Made by a program: the position numbers and the translations under genes
Shown here: positions 1 to 6,958 of the stretch, one piece after another
Layout: each line of letters begins with the position of its first letter
Position numbering within the stretch: position 1 is the stretch's first letter
The notes under the pieces: model-generated
Seen by the model: the letters and a program-made list of their open reading frames with translations, nothing else
The model's database searches: none
Told to the model about the DNA's origin: nothing
NCBI GenBank assembly: GCA_947628385.1
Contig: CANQZS010000006.1
Span: 1 to 21,351 of the forward strand
DNA from: an uncultured Clostridia bacterium
GTDB taxonomy: Bacteria; Bacillota; Clostridia; Oscillospirales; Ruminococcaceae
Direction: 5' to 3'
Length of the DNA: 21,351 nucleotides

Positions 1-876
1 AAAGAGACAGGCACTCCGAGCGGGATCGACTTACAATACTGGACGACCGACAGCTCGGTCAAGACCGTAACGGTCACGGCGGGTCAGACGACTGATGCCT
101 CATATGCTACATACACGAACAAATACTACGGCAGAGTTAAGATCACAAAAACACTGGAAAATCCGGAGTATGGAACACTGTCCGGATGGACGTTTGAGGT
201 GCGCGACAGCAAGGGAGTTTTCGTCGGCACATACGTTTCCGGCGCTGACGGTACGATCACGACAGATAAACTTGAACCGGGTGTATATACTGTCACCGAG
301 ATCATTGACTCCAACTCTGTATGGTATTGCGTGAGCGAGAATCCACAGACTGTAACAGTCACGGCAGGACAGACTGCCTCCGTTACATTTGATAATGCGC
401 TTCGCCCCGGCAAGATCACAGTCGAGAAAACAGACGACAGCGGTATGATCCTCCCCGGCGCAGAATTCCTCCTTGAATGGAGCAGCGACGGCGTTACATG
501 GCAGCCTGTGTCATACACAGACGCCGAATACGTAAAAATCGGATGCTGCACGAGCGAAGGACTCAAAAACGGAGTTTTGATCGTGGGCGCAGATGGTTTT
601 GTTGTGTTTGAGGGATTATATCCGCTTCACTACTATCGACTCACAGAAATAGCTGCTCCGAACGGATATCAGCTTCTCACTTCTCCGGCATTTGAAGGAC
701 AGTTAAGAGTCGACGAAAACCTTGAAGCTTCTTTTCGGGTAGTAAACCGTCCTCTGCCTGCACTCCCAAGTACAGGCGGCAACGGATTTACATTTCTTCC
801 TTATGCGGCGGTTTTCGCAGCGGGAATAGGAATTTTACTTCTCAACCGAGGTAAAAAGAAAAGAAAAGCAGTATAA
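1..876 (+). CDS. SpaA-type LPxTG surface protein with CnaB repeats (5' end outside window)
   Basis: The reading frame is open from the first base, so the gene is truncated by the window edge and only its last 291 codons are visible. Seen: at least two related beta-sandwich (CnaB/SpaA-like) modules, each with a TVTVTAGQT strand (about bases 67-93 and 349-375) followed by a lysine strand (RVKITKT, GKITVEKT). An E-box-like segment (YRLTEIAAPNGYQLL) fits an intramolecular isopeptide bond. The C-terminus is a classical cell-wall sorting signal: LPSTG at bases 763-777, a hydrophobic segment, then a basic tail (GKKKRKAV). Family knowledge: such proteins are anchored to peptidoglycan by sortase or built into pili as tip or minor subunits. 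The following backbone pilin and class C sortase make a pilus-associated adhesin the likely role. The ligand is unknown. Confidence 0.88.
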   Translation, partial: KETGTPSGIDLQYWTTDSSVKTVTVTAGQTTDASYATYTNKYYGRVKITKTLENPEYGTLSGWTFEVRDSKGVFVGTYVSGADGTITTDKLEPGVYTVTEIIDSNSVWYCVSENPQTVTVTAGQTASVTFDNALRPGKITVEKTDDSGMILPGAEFLLEWSSDGVTWQPVSYTDAEYVKIGCCTSEGLKNGVLIVGADGFVVFEGLYPLHYYRLTEIAAPNGYQLLTSPAFEGQLRVDENLEASFRVVNRPLPALPSTGGNGFTFLPYAAVFAAGIGILLLNRGKKKRKAV

Positions 877-909
877 AAATGAGCGCGCATATAAAGGAGG
901 TGATATCCC

Positions 910-963
910 GTGAGCGTTCCCCGTGCGAGAGATTCTCCGGTCGAATGTGACAGTTCAACTTAA
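910..963 (+). CDS. Possible 17-residue leader peptide behind a perfect Shine-Dalgarno
   Basis: The 135-base gap between the two surface-protein genes contains AAAGGAGGTGAT at 893-904, a full-length match to the anti-Shine-Dalgarno end of 16S rRNA. A GTG follows at normal spacing (910) and opens a 17-codon frame ending in TAA at 961-963 (MSVPRARDSPVECDSST). The peptide resembles nothing I recognise. It could be a leader peptide, a remnant of a lost gene, or a ribosome-loading site without a functional product. The real pilin gene downstream has its own GAAAGGA site at about 991-997. No terminator or clear promoter is visible in the gap. Confidence 0.25.
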   Translation: MSVPRARDSPVECDSST

Positions 964-1011
964 CAACAACAAATCATCTTTAAAAATAACAGAAAGGATA
1001 TTTCAAAACAA

Positions 1012-3258
1012 ATGAAAACATTCAAGAAAATTTTCTCACTGGCATTAGTCCTTATAATGCTTTGCGGTCTTGTCCCGTGTGTTTTCGCGGCGTCAGAAGA
1101 GACAGCAGTGATTGACTATCAGAAGATGTGCAGCCTTACACTCTACAAGTTCGATTTTACGGCTGCCGAAAAAGATGGCGTATGGACAAGCGATACATTC
1201 AAGTCGACGGGCGTCGCGGAATCGTATGTGACTGATACGCTGCTCTATGCTACGCGCAACGGCGCGTCCGGCGATGAAAGCGACCTTGAGAACGGCGAAA
1301 AGACAAAGGGCTATGCCATCCGCGGCGTTGTCTTTACATATCTCCGTGTCGCAGACGTTATGACCTATTCAGAGGTTGTCGACGGCAAAGCGGGAGTCAA
1401 CGATCTCTACGGCTTTGATCGTGCGGCGGCGGAAGATATGCTCTCCGCTATCGGACTTTTCGCTGACGGCGCATACAAAGACAATTTTGAAGCCAAAGGC
1501 ACGAGTGAGCATCCGCTTGATGCATCGAAAGTGTATTACACAAGCGATACTCTTAACAAGTACCTCTACGATGCGCTGACGAATGATGCGACCGGCGTTA
1601 AAAACGCTCTCGAAACATACATCAAGGCAAACGGCGGCACGGATATGAAAAAGACTGACGGCGATGGACGCACGCAGGCAACGGGCCTCCCGGTCGGCCT
1701 CTATCTCCTTGTTGAGACGGCTGTTCCCGAATCCGTGACCAACACGACAGATCCCTTCTTTGTGTCACTCCCCATGACCACAGTCGACGGCAACGAACAT
1801 TCCGCAAGCCAGAAGGACGCGGGTGTTACCGGCGGTCATTTTTGGAATTATGATGTAGTTCTCTATCCGAAAAACGAAACCGGCATCCCCACCCTCGAAA
1901 AGACAGTGCGTGAATCTGTGAATTCCACCGGTACGAACGGTGGCAGCAGGGATATAACAGACGGTTACGACCACAACGCGACGGCTTCGACCGGTGATAC
2001 GCTTGAATGGCAGATCATCTCCACTCTCCCGACGATCACCTCAAAGGCAACCGCTCTTTCCGATCTGCACTGGGTCGATACTATTGATCCGGGACTTACA
2101 TATAAGCCCGAATATGCTGTAACGATAGAATTCTACTCTGACAAAGATTGCAAGAATCTTGTCGATACTTGGACGAATGCCGCCGATAACTTTGAGGTTA
2201 GCTACACATCGAACAAGGACGGTACACATACCATGACCGTCACAGTCACGCCGGCAGGACTTGCGATCATCAACGGTTATGATTCTGTTGATGATAACGT
2301 TAACAACACGGAGCATACGATCTACGCGAATTACAGCAACTATACTGTACGCATAATGTACACGACGGTTCTTAACTCTGACGCAAGCTTCATATACGGC
2401 GACGAAGGAAACGACAACCTTGTTATCTTCACATGGCGTCGTACCAACAGCGAATACTACGACACGCTCATCGACGACGCGCACGTATACAGCTTCGGTG
2501 TCGATGTTCTCAAACTGTTCTCCGACATCGGTCACGGTACGCAGGATATGTATAACCACACAAAGTTCCTCGTATACAACGTAACAGATCAGCGCTATAT
2601 CACAGCGGCTCTGAACGCTGATGAAGGCGTTTACTATGTCAACGGTTTCACCGAACTCGAAAGCCTTGCTACCCAGTTCACACCTGTGACGTGGGCAGAA
2701 AAGGACGAGATCGGTCATATCGTCATCAAAGGTCTTGAAGACGATGAATATATGATCACGGAGATCGAAACTGCTGACGGATATACGCTTCTCACTGATC
2801 ATCGTTTCGTTGAAATCTCGACGGAAACCGACTATGAGCGTCCGTGCGATATCTACAAGCAGGATATCGAAACATATCTCAAAGGTCTTATCCAGAACGA
2901 TCCGCGTTACAACGAAGACAGCATCGAGGCTGCCGAATGGGCAGAAAATCATGTACTCACCAACATTCCGCAGGAACAGCTTGAACATTACTACCTTACG
3001 GCGTCGGCAAAGGTTGACGGCGTAGCGGTTGAAATGCTTTCAAGCGAGGGCGCGGAAGAAGGTGTTGTTTCCGCTAATGCTCTCGCCCATATGGAGATCA
3101 TAAACCATGTAAAACCTGATCTGCCGAAGACCGGCGACGATACGCTGTTCCTCATCAGCGCGTTTGGCACGGTTCTTCTCGTTTCCGGCGCGTTCCTGAT
3201 CCTCCTGCCGATCATCCGCAGGAGAAAGAAAGAGGACGACGCAGAGGACAACAGATAA
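1012..3258 (+). CDS. Major pilus backbone protein (isopeptide-forming fimbrial subunit, LPKTG)
   Basis: This is a 748-residue secreted protein. Residues 1-26 form a signal peptide (basic start, hydrophobic core, VFA/A cleavage). A first CnaB-like domain ends in an E-box (GLYLLVETAVPE). A pilin motif follows at residues 278-287 (W, three residues, V, then VLYPK, with candidate linking lysine Lys287). A D2-type domain begins near GDTLEWQIISTLP and DLHWVDTIDPGLTY. A third Ig-like domain carries the E-box YMITEIETADGYTLL. The sorting signal LPKTGD is at residues 704-709, followed by a membrane segment and a basic RRRKKE tail. Family knowledge: class C sortase cleaves at LPxTG and joins the threonine to the pilin-motif lysine of the next subunit. 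The sortase gene starts three bases after the stop, so co-expression is expected. A GAAAGGA ribosome site precedes the ATG. Confidence 0.9.
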   Translation: MKTFKKIFSLALVLIMLCGLVPCVFAASEETAVIDYQKMCSLTLYKFDFTAAEKDGVWTSDTFKSTGVAESYVTDTLLYATRNGASGDESDLENGEKTKGYAIRGVVFTYLRVADVMTYSEVVDGKAGVNDLYGFDRAAAEDMLSAIGLFADGAYKDNFEAKGTSEHPLDASKVYYTSDTLNKYLYDALTNDATGVKNALETYIKANGGTDMKKTDGDGRTQATGLPVGLYLLVETAVPESVTNTTDPFFVSLPMTTVDGNEHSASQKDAGVTGGHFWNYDVVLYPKNETGIPTLEKTVRESVNSTGTNGGSRDITDGYDHNATASTGDTLEWQIISTLPTITSKATALSDLHWVDTIDPGLTYKPEYAVTIEFYSDKDCKNLVDTWTNAADNFEVSYTSNKDGTHTMTVTVTPAGLAIINGYDSVDDNVNNTEHTIYANYSNYTVRIMYTTVLNSDASFIYGDEGNDNLVIFTWRRTNSEYYDTLIDDAHVYSFGVDVLKLFSDIGHGTQDMYNHTKFLVYNVTDQRYITAALNADEGVYYVNGFTELESLATQFTPVTWAEKDEIGHIVIKGLEDDEYMITEIETADGYTLLTDHRFVEISTETDYERPCDIYKQDIETYLKGLIQNDPRYNEDSIEAAEWAENHVLTNIPQEQLEHYYLTASAKVDGVAVEMLSSEGAEEGVVSANALAHMEIINHVKPDLPKTGDDTLFLISAFGTVLLVSGAFLILLPIIRRRKKEDDAEDNR

Positions 3259-3261
3259 AAT

Positions 3262-4215
3262 ATGATCAGACGAAAATCTCCGGGGCTTCAAAACCCCGGA
3301 GATTTACTAAAAAGGCAAAAGAAGCGGCGAGTTATTTCTGTCGTCGTGGGAAGTCTGCTTCTTTTCATTTCTCTTGCCTTAATAGCGTATCCTTTTATCT
3401 CAAACGCCTATTACGAATATTATGACGCTCGCGAAGCGGAGGAATATCTGCAAGAGGTGCAGCGCACGGAAAGCACGGTTGTACGCGACGCTCTTGATTT
3501 GGCGCGCGCGTACAACACGGCGCTTGCCGAGGGCGGCGAACTCCCGGCTGCGTATGAGGACGTGCTGAATTTGTCGGGAACCGGAGTTATGGGATACGTC
3601 GATATACCAAAGCTCGGCCTTTCTCTCCCTATCCTGCACGGCTCTGATCCTGACACGCTGCAAAGCGCTGTCGGGCATCTGTCAGATACCGCACTTCCGG
3701 TCGGCGGCAAAGGGACGCATTGTGTAATAACGGGACACAGCGGGCTTGCAAGCAAAAGATTATTCTCCGATCTTGATGAGATGAAGATCGGGGACATTTT
3801 TTATCTTGATATTTTAGGCGAGAAGATTTGTTATCGGGTCGACAATATTTCCGTGATACTACCATATGAGCTTGACGCTTTGGCGGCTACTCCGGGTAAG
3901 GATTACTGCACGCTCGTTACATGTACCCCGTTTGGGATCAACACACACCGACTTCTCGTTCGAGGTGAAAGAGTAGAAGAAAGCAGTGAAACGTCCGAGC
4001 TATCCGGCGAAAAGTCGGAGAGCAATCCGAAAAAAGAAGCAGAAGAAACGACGAAAGGATCTTTTTGGGTGCGTAAATACATAACGGCGCTTCTTTTTTG
4101 CTTTGGCGTGATAGCGATTATTGTTATAGTCATTGTCTGCGTCAAGAGATACCGCGACAAAAAGAAGAACGATGGAACCAGAACAAACCCCATGGGAGGT
4201 GAACATAATGAATAA
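3262..4215 (+). CDS. srtC: Class C (pilin-polymerising) sortase
   Basis: A 317-residue membrane cysteine transpeptidase. Seen: a basic N-terminus and transmembrane segment (about residues 25-48), a sortase barrel (MGYVDIPKLGLSLPI, ALPVGG), catalytic His159 in ITGHSGL, Cys221 in TLVTCTPFG and Arg230 in NTHRLLVRGER. A C-terminal membrane segment (about residues 272-294) followed by basic residues is the class C hallmark. The region before the barrel (LAEGGELPAAYEDVLNL) lacks the Asp-Pro-aromatic lid motif of streptococcal enzymes. Expected role: polymerising the 1012-3258 backbone protein and perhaps attaching the LPSTG protein upstream. The start has only a weak ribosome site, suggesting translational coupling to the pilin gene. 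A perfect 12-bp hairpin lies within the first 15 codons. The end overlaps the next gene by 8 bases. Confidence 0.93.
   Translation: MIRRKSPGLQNPGDLLKRQKKRRVISVVVGSLLLFISLALIAYPFISNAYYEYYDAREAEEYLQEVQRTESTVVRDALDLARAYNTALAEGGELPAAYEDVLNLSGTGVMGYVDIPKLGLSLPILHGSDPDTLQSAVGHLSDTALPVGGKGTHCVITGHSGLASKRLFSDLDEMKIGDIFYLDILGEKICYRVDNISVILPYELDALAATPGKDYCTLVTCTPFGINTHRLLVRGERVEESSETSELSGEKSESNPKKEAEETTKGSFWVRKYITALLFCFGVIAIIVIVIVCVKRYRDKKKNDGTRTNPMGGEHNE
3274..3305 (+). promoter_or_regulatory. Perfect 12-bp stem-loop in the first codons of srtC
   Basis: AAATCTCCGGGG at 3274-3285 pairs perfectly with CCCCGGAGATTT at 3294-3305 across an 8-base loop (cttcaaaa). It starts 12 bases after the srtC ATG and 16 bases after the pilin stop. 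There is no T-run behind it, so it does not look like an efficient intrinsic terminator. More likely it stabilises the 3' end of the pilin message or lowers sortase translation, giving much pilin and little enzyme from one transcript. The structure is seen; the role is inference. Confidence 0.5.
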
Positions 4216-5167
4216 GATCGAAGAAAAAGAATTTGACCGCCGACCGATGATTGATGAAGAGGATAAATACGCTTTCCGGCAGAGTTCGCAGATTTCAGCT
4301 CAAACAAACGCGATAGGTTATCTTCGTGCCGATATGGGTACGGATGGAAAGAGCTTTTTCTCCAAGTGGGAAGATTTATGTCCCCGTCTGAAAACAGATG
4401 AATTCGCGACTGAATTTGATGAAGTAATCAACTCTCTGCGAGAGGAAGGAGATATACTCCATGACCGCAGAGCGCTTGAAAAATACTGTTACAGTACCCC
4501 GGAAAGTAAAATGACGGGTGAGGAAAGGTGCTACGGTGTCCGCGTTGATTCGGACAAGTATTCCTATCTTCTACGTTTGAATCCGAAACAGGGTGAATAC
4601 AACCTTTATTGCTACTGCTATGAAAAGAAGTGGCTTGACCATCATATCGCCGAAGCGAGAAAAGGGATTCGTTTCATTACGCCAGAATACGAGACTCTGT
4701 TCACTTTGGATGACGGTGATAAAATCAGAATCAGACGAAGCGACGGAGAATACCGGGATCATACTTGCCGATATATCGACCAGTCGCATTTGGAAGTCGG
4801 AAATAATCTGTATCATATCTGTCAGTTCGCAGAGATAATGGAGAACATCCACTGTACAGTAACTCCATTGAGAGCCTCTTTGCCGGAGAGCTGCTATGCT
4901 TTCCTGCCGACTGAAGAATCTCATATCGCCATTATCAAAAAAGGCGAAATGGGGTATTACCGATGCGGCTTATCGACAGTGAACGGACAGGAGGGCAAGG
5001 ACTTTGTTGCCGAACTGAACCGTCAGGGGAACATTACTCCGGCACAGGCGTCTGCCATGAGCGCCGGCTCTATGTTCGGATGGGGCTGTCCTGCCGCCGA
5101 CCCCAAAAACTATGACGCAAACGGGAATTTGAGCAATCCGAAGAAAAACAAAGACATTTCGCGGTAA
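4208..5167 (+). CDS. ICE-associated protein of unknown function, two modules
   Basis: 319 residues from the ATG at 4208, chosen because a GGGAGGTGA ribosome site lies just upstream; the in-frame ATG at 4133 lies inside srtC without one. No signal peptide or membrane segment is visible, so it is probably cytoplasmic. Module one (about residues 1-220) contains IGYLRADMGTDGKSFFSKW, YSYLLRLNPKQGEYNLYCYCY and YHICQFAEIMENIHCTVTPL. Module two (about residues 228-319) has LPESCYAFLPTEESHIAI, GYYRCGLST and AGSMFGWGCPAADPKNYDANG. Similar text occurs in proteins of Clostridia conjugative elements from memory, but I cannot assign a Pfam family or an activity. It begins inside the last 8 bases of srtC, so it is translationally coupled to the pilus genes. 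It ends in a basic tail (KKNKDISR). Confidence 0.7.
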   Translation: MNKIEEKEFDRRPMIDEEDKYAFRQSSQISAQTNAIGYLRADMGTDGKSFFSKWEDLCPRLKTDEFATEFDEVINSLREEGDILHDRRALEKYCYSTPESKMTGEERCYGVRVDSDKYSYLLRLNPKQGEYNLYCYCYEKKWLDHHIAEARKGIRFITPEYETLFTLDDGDKIRIRRSDGEYRDHTCRYIDQSHLEVGNNLYHICQFAEIMENIHCTVTPLRASLPESCYAFLPTEESHIAIIKKGEMGYYRCGLSTVNGQEGKDFVAELNRQGNITPAQASAMSAGSMFGWGCPAADPKNYDANGNLSNPKKNKDISR

Positions 5168-5191
5168 GGAGGTTTGGACAGCATAAAGTGA
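5165..5191 (+). repeat. Direct repeat copy 1: duplicated translation-start segment
   Basis: A 27-base segment running from the stop codon of the upstream gene through AAGGAGGTTTG and ACAGCATAAAGTGA. It is identical at 26 of 27 positions to 5950-5976; the one difference is G5177 versus T5962. Both copies place the GTG start 15 bases after the GGAGG core, an unusually long spacing. Confidence 0.85.
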
Positions 5192-5952
5192 ATAATAAAG
5201 AAAAAAAGTACGAGATGACGGATGAATCCATTACAAACTCCGCTGGGTTTGTACTGCATCGAATTCGGGCAGTAAAAGATTTTGAGGTGCAAGCCGGAAT
5301 GATGATTCACGCCGGAGATTTAGGCGGGTGGATTGAGGATGAAATAAATTTATCTCAATCAGGCGGCGCATGGATTGCCGATGATGCTGCTGCATATGGA
5401 CGCGCCGCTGTATATGGCAACGCATTGATGTTGGGTAAATCGTGCGTGGGCGGCAACGCAAATGTATTCGATTCTGCGAGATTACATGACAATGCATATG
5501 TTGGAGGTGAAGCAGACGTTTACGGTAACGCAGAAATAGGTGGTGACGCGTGCATCTTAGAAAACGCTATTGTTTGCGGCAATGCTGTCGTGAAGGACGA
5601 TGCGATGGTGTACGACTACGCGCGCGTGAGTGGTAAAGCAAAGATATTCGGCTCTGCAAAAGTAACCGGTTACGCGAAAGTTAGTGGATTCGCAAGCGTT
5701 TATGGCGATGCAGAAGTGAGAGGCAGCGCAGAGGTCAAAGATCGCGCAAGAGTATATGGCCATGCACAGGTGTATGGTCATGCGATCATCAAAGACTACG
5801 CCATAGTATACGAACAAGCAAAGGTATACGATGATGCGCTGTTGTGCAGCACAGCTGTTGCCGACGGCAACGTGGAGGTAAAAGGCTCATCAAGAATAAG
5901 CGGCAACGTTCGCAAATTTGAAGAACGTTCCAATGGCTGTGACGAACGATAA
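5188..5952 (+). CDS. Left-handed beta-helix (hexapeptide-repeat) protein, YdcK-like
   Basis: 254 residues. The N-terminus (VLHRIRAVKDFEVQAG, then GDLGGWIEDEINLSQSGG and AWIADDAAAYG) is the usual lead-in of a phage- and element-associated family related to E. coli YdcK. From about residue 60 to 240 the sequence is a six-residue repeat of the type A-x-V-x-G-x (VYGNA, VYGDA, VYGHA, VSGKA), predicted to coil into a left-handed parallel beta helix. No acyltransferase active-site loop is evident, so I would not call it an acetyltransferase; a structural or binding role is likely. The start is a GTG with a strong but distant AAGGAGGT. The whole gene plus leader is delimited by near-identical 27-base direct repeats, suggesting it arrived as a cassette. 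It ends GCDER, like several neighbours. Confidence 0.72.
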   Translation: MNNKEKKYEMTDESITNSAGFVLHRIRAVKDFEVQAGMMIHAGDLGGWIEDEINLSQSGGAWIADDAAAYGRAAVYGNALMLGKSCVGGNANVFDSARLHDNAYVGGEADVYGNAEIGGDACILENAIVCGNAVVKDDAMVYDYARVSGKAKIFGSAKVTGYAKVSGFASVYGDAEVRGSAEVKDRARVYGHAQVYGHAIIKDYAIVYEQAKVYDDALLCSTAVADGNVEVKGSSRISGNVRKFEERSNGCDER

Positions 5953-5976
5953 GGAGGTTTGTACAGCATAAAGTGA
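5950..5976 (+). repeat. Direct repeat copy 2: duplicated translation-start segment
   Basis: Second copy of the 27-base segment at 5165-5191, exactly 785 bases downstream, serving as leader and GTG start of the class B sortase. Together the copies bracket the beta-helix gene. Confidence 0.85.
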
Positions 5977-6926
5977 AAAAGAAAGAAAAGATTTTGAGCC
6001 GCGATCCGAGGTCTTGGATATGCCTGCTCTTTTATCTCTGCATGTTGGCCGCGTTTATAGTGAGCGCTGTCGTGCTTTTACGCCTATATATGGATTTTCA
6101 CCAGAGCATAAGCGAATATGAAAGAGCAAGAGAAATTGCCGGTATACCCGACATGAACGATCTTGTCGATGCTCTTGAACCCGCGAAAACCTCACCGAAT
6201 ATAGAATCACAGGAGACGATGCCTCCGGACGCGGCACAAGATTCGGACACGATCAAGACGCCTGAAACCGAAAACAACCCCGAAACGAGTAAAGAAATAC
6301 AAAGCGTTCCGGTGAACGGAAAGTATGACGAAGATACTCTCCGTGAAATTGTCGGAGAACGTCTCGGAGCTGCGGACATTGCGGCGCTCAAAGAAATAAA
6401 CCCCGATGTGATCGGATGGATATACATTGAGGCGACAGACATTTCTTACCCGATACTGTATTCTGACAACAACGATAAATACATCCGCAGTTCGTGGACC
6501 GGCAGCGGCACGTACCTTACGGCCGGTGCTATTTTCGTCGATGAGGACAACAGCCCCGACTTTTCGGATTTCAATACGATAATATACGGTCATCGAATGA
6601 GGAACGAGACGATGTTCGGAAAACTGAAATATTACTCCGACAAAGAGTTCTGTAAATCTCATCCGAGCGTTTATATCGTAACAGAAAGCGGCATCTCACG
6701 ATATGATATCTACTCGGTATATGAGGTCGGCACCGAAGCCATGACGTTCAGAACAGGTTTCGGCAGTGAAACAGGTAAACAAGAATACATTAACTTCTCG
6801 CTTTCATCTGCACTATATGACACCGGCATTGTGCCGACAGTTGATGACCACATACTTACGCTTTCGACATGTTCCGGCAACGGCTATACGACGCGATGGA
6901 TCATTCAAGCGGTAAAAAAAGACTGA
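5973..6926 (+). CDS. srtB: Class B sortase
   Basis: 317 residues. One N-terminal transmembrane segment (about residues 15-37) follows a basic start. Next comes an acidic, low-complexity Pro/Thr/Glu spacer (about residues 65-115), then the catalytic domain. Catalytic His207 is in IIYGHRM, Cys300 in TLSTCSGNG and Arg308 in TTRWIIQAVK. There is no C-terminal membrane segment, which fits class B rather than class C. The start is the GTG at 5973 in the duplicated leader, with the same 15-base spacing as the preceding gene. Family knowledge: class B sortases anchor single proteins, often at NPxTN-like signals, or assemble some pili. No such substrate is visible here, so its target is probably encoded elsewhere on the element or is one of the LPxTG proteins. 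Confidence 0.9.
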   Translation: MKKKEKILSRDPRSWICLLFYLCMLAAFIVSAVVLLRLYMDFHQSISEYERAREIAGIPDMNDLVDALEPAKTSPNIESQETMPPDAAQDSDTIKTPETENNPETSKEIQSVPVNGKYDEDTLREIVGERLGAADIAALKEINPDVIGWIYIEATDISYPILYSDNNDKYIRSSWTGSGTYLTAGAIFVDEDNSPDFSDFNTIIYGHRMRNETMFGKLKYYSDKEFCKSHPSVYIVTESGISRYDIYSVYEVGTEAMTFRTGFGSETGKQEYINFSLSSALYDTGIVPTVDDHILTLSTCSGNGYTTRWIIQAVKKD

Positions 6927-6937
6927 AAAAAAGACTG
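6914..6937 (+). repeat. 12-base tandem duplication across the srtB stop codon
   Basis: The unit AAAAAAAGACTG occurs twice in a row (6914-6925 and 6926-6937), then A6GGAG provides the next ribosome site. The unit is in frame, so a second TGA lies 12 bases after the first and read-through would add only KKD. It looks like replication slippage. Confidence 0.8.
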
Positions 6938-6958
6938 AAAAAAGGAGAATAAAAGACT

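Noticed and set aside
879..950. 23-codon ATG frame in the gap between the surface-protein genes
   Set aside because: It lacks a ribosome site and overlaps the much better placed Shine-Dalgarno and GTG frame.
2041..2988. Long minus-strand open frame (315 codons) opposite the pilin gene
   Set aside because: It is antisense to a convincing pilin gene, has no family resemblance, and is best explained by codon bias of the + strand gene.
4133..4207. Upstream in-frame start for the 4208 gene (and similar early starts at 8999, 10098, 10414, 11481, 20142 and 20809)
   Set aside because: Each lies inside the previous gene or terminator, or overlaps a ribosome site, and a later start has proper spacing.
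6914..6926. A-run before the srtB stop as a frameshift site
   Set aside because: A shift would add only about ten basic residues; the run is better explained by the 12-base tandem duplication.
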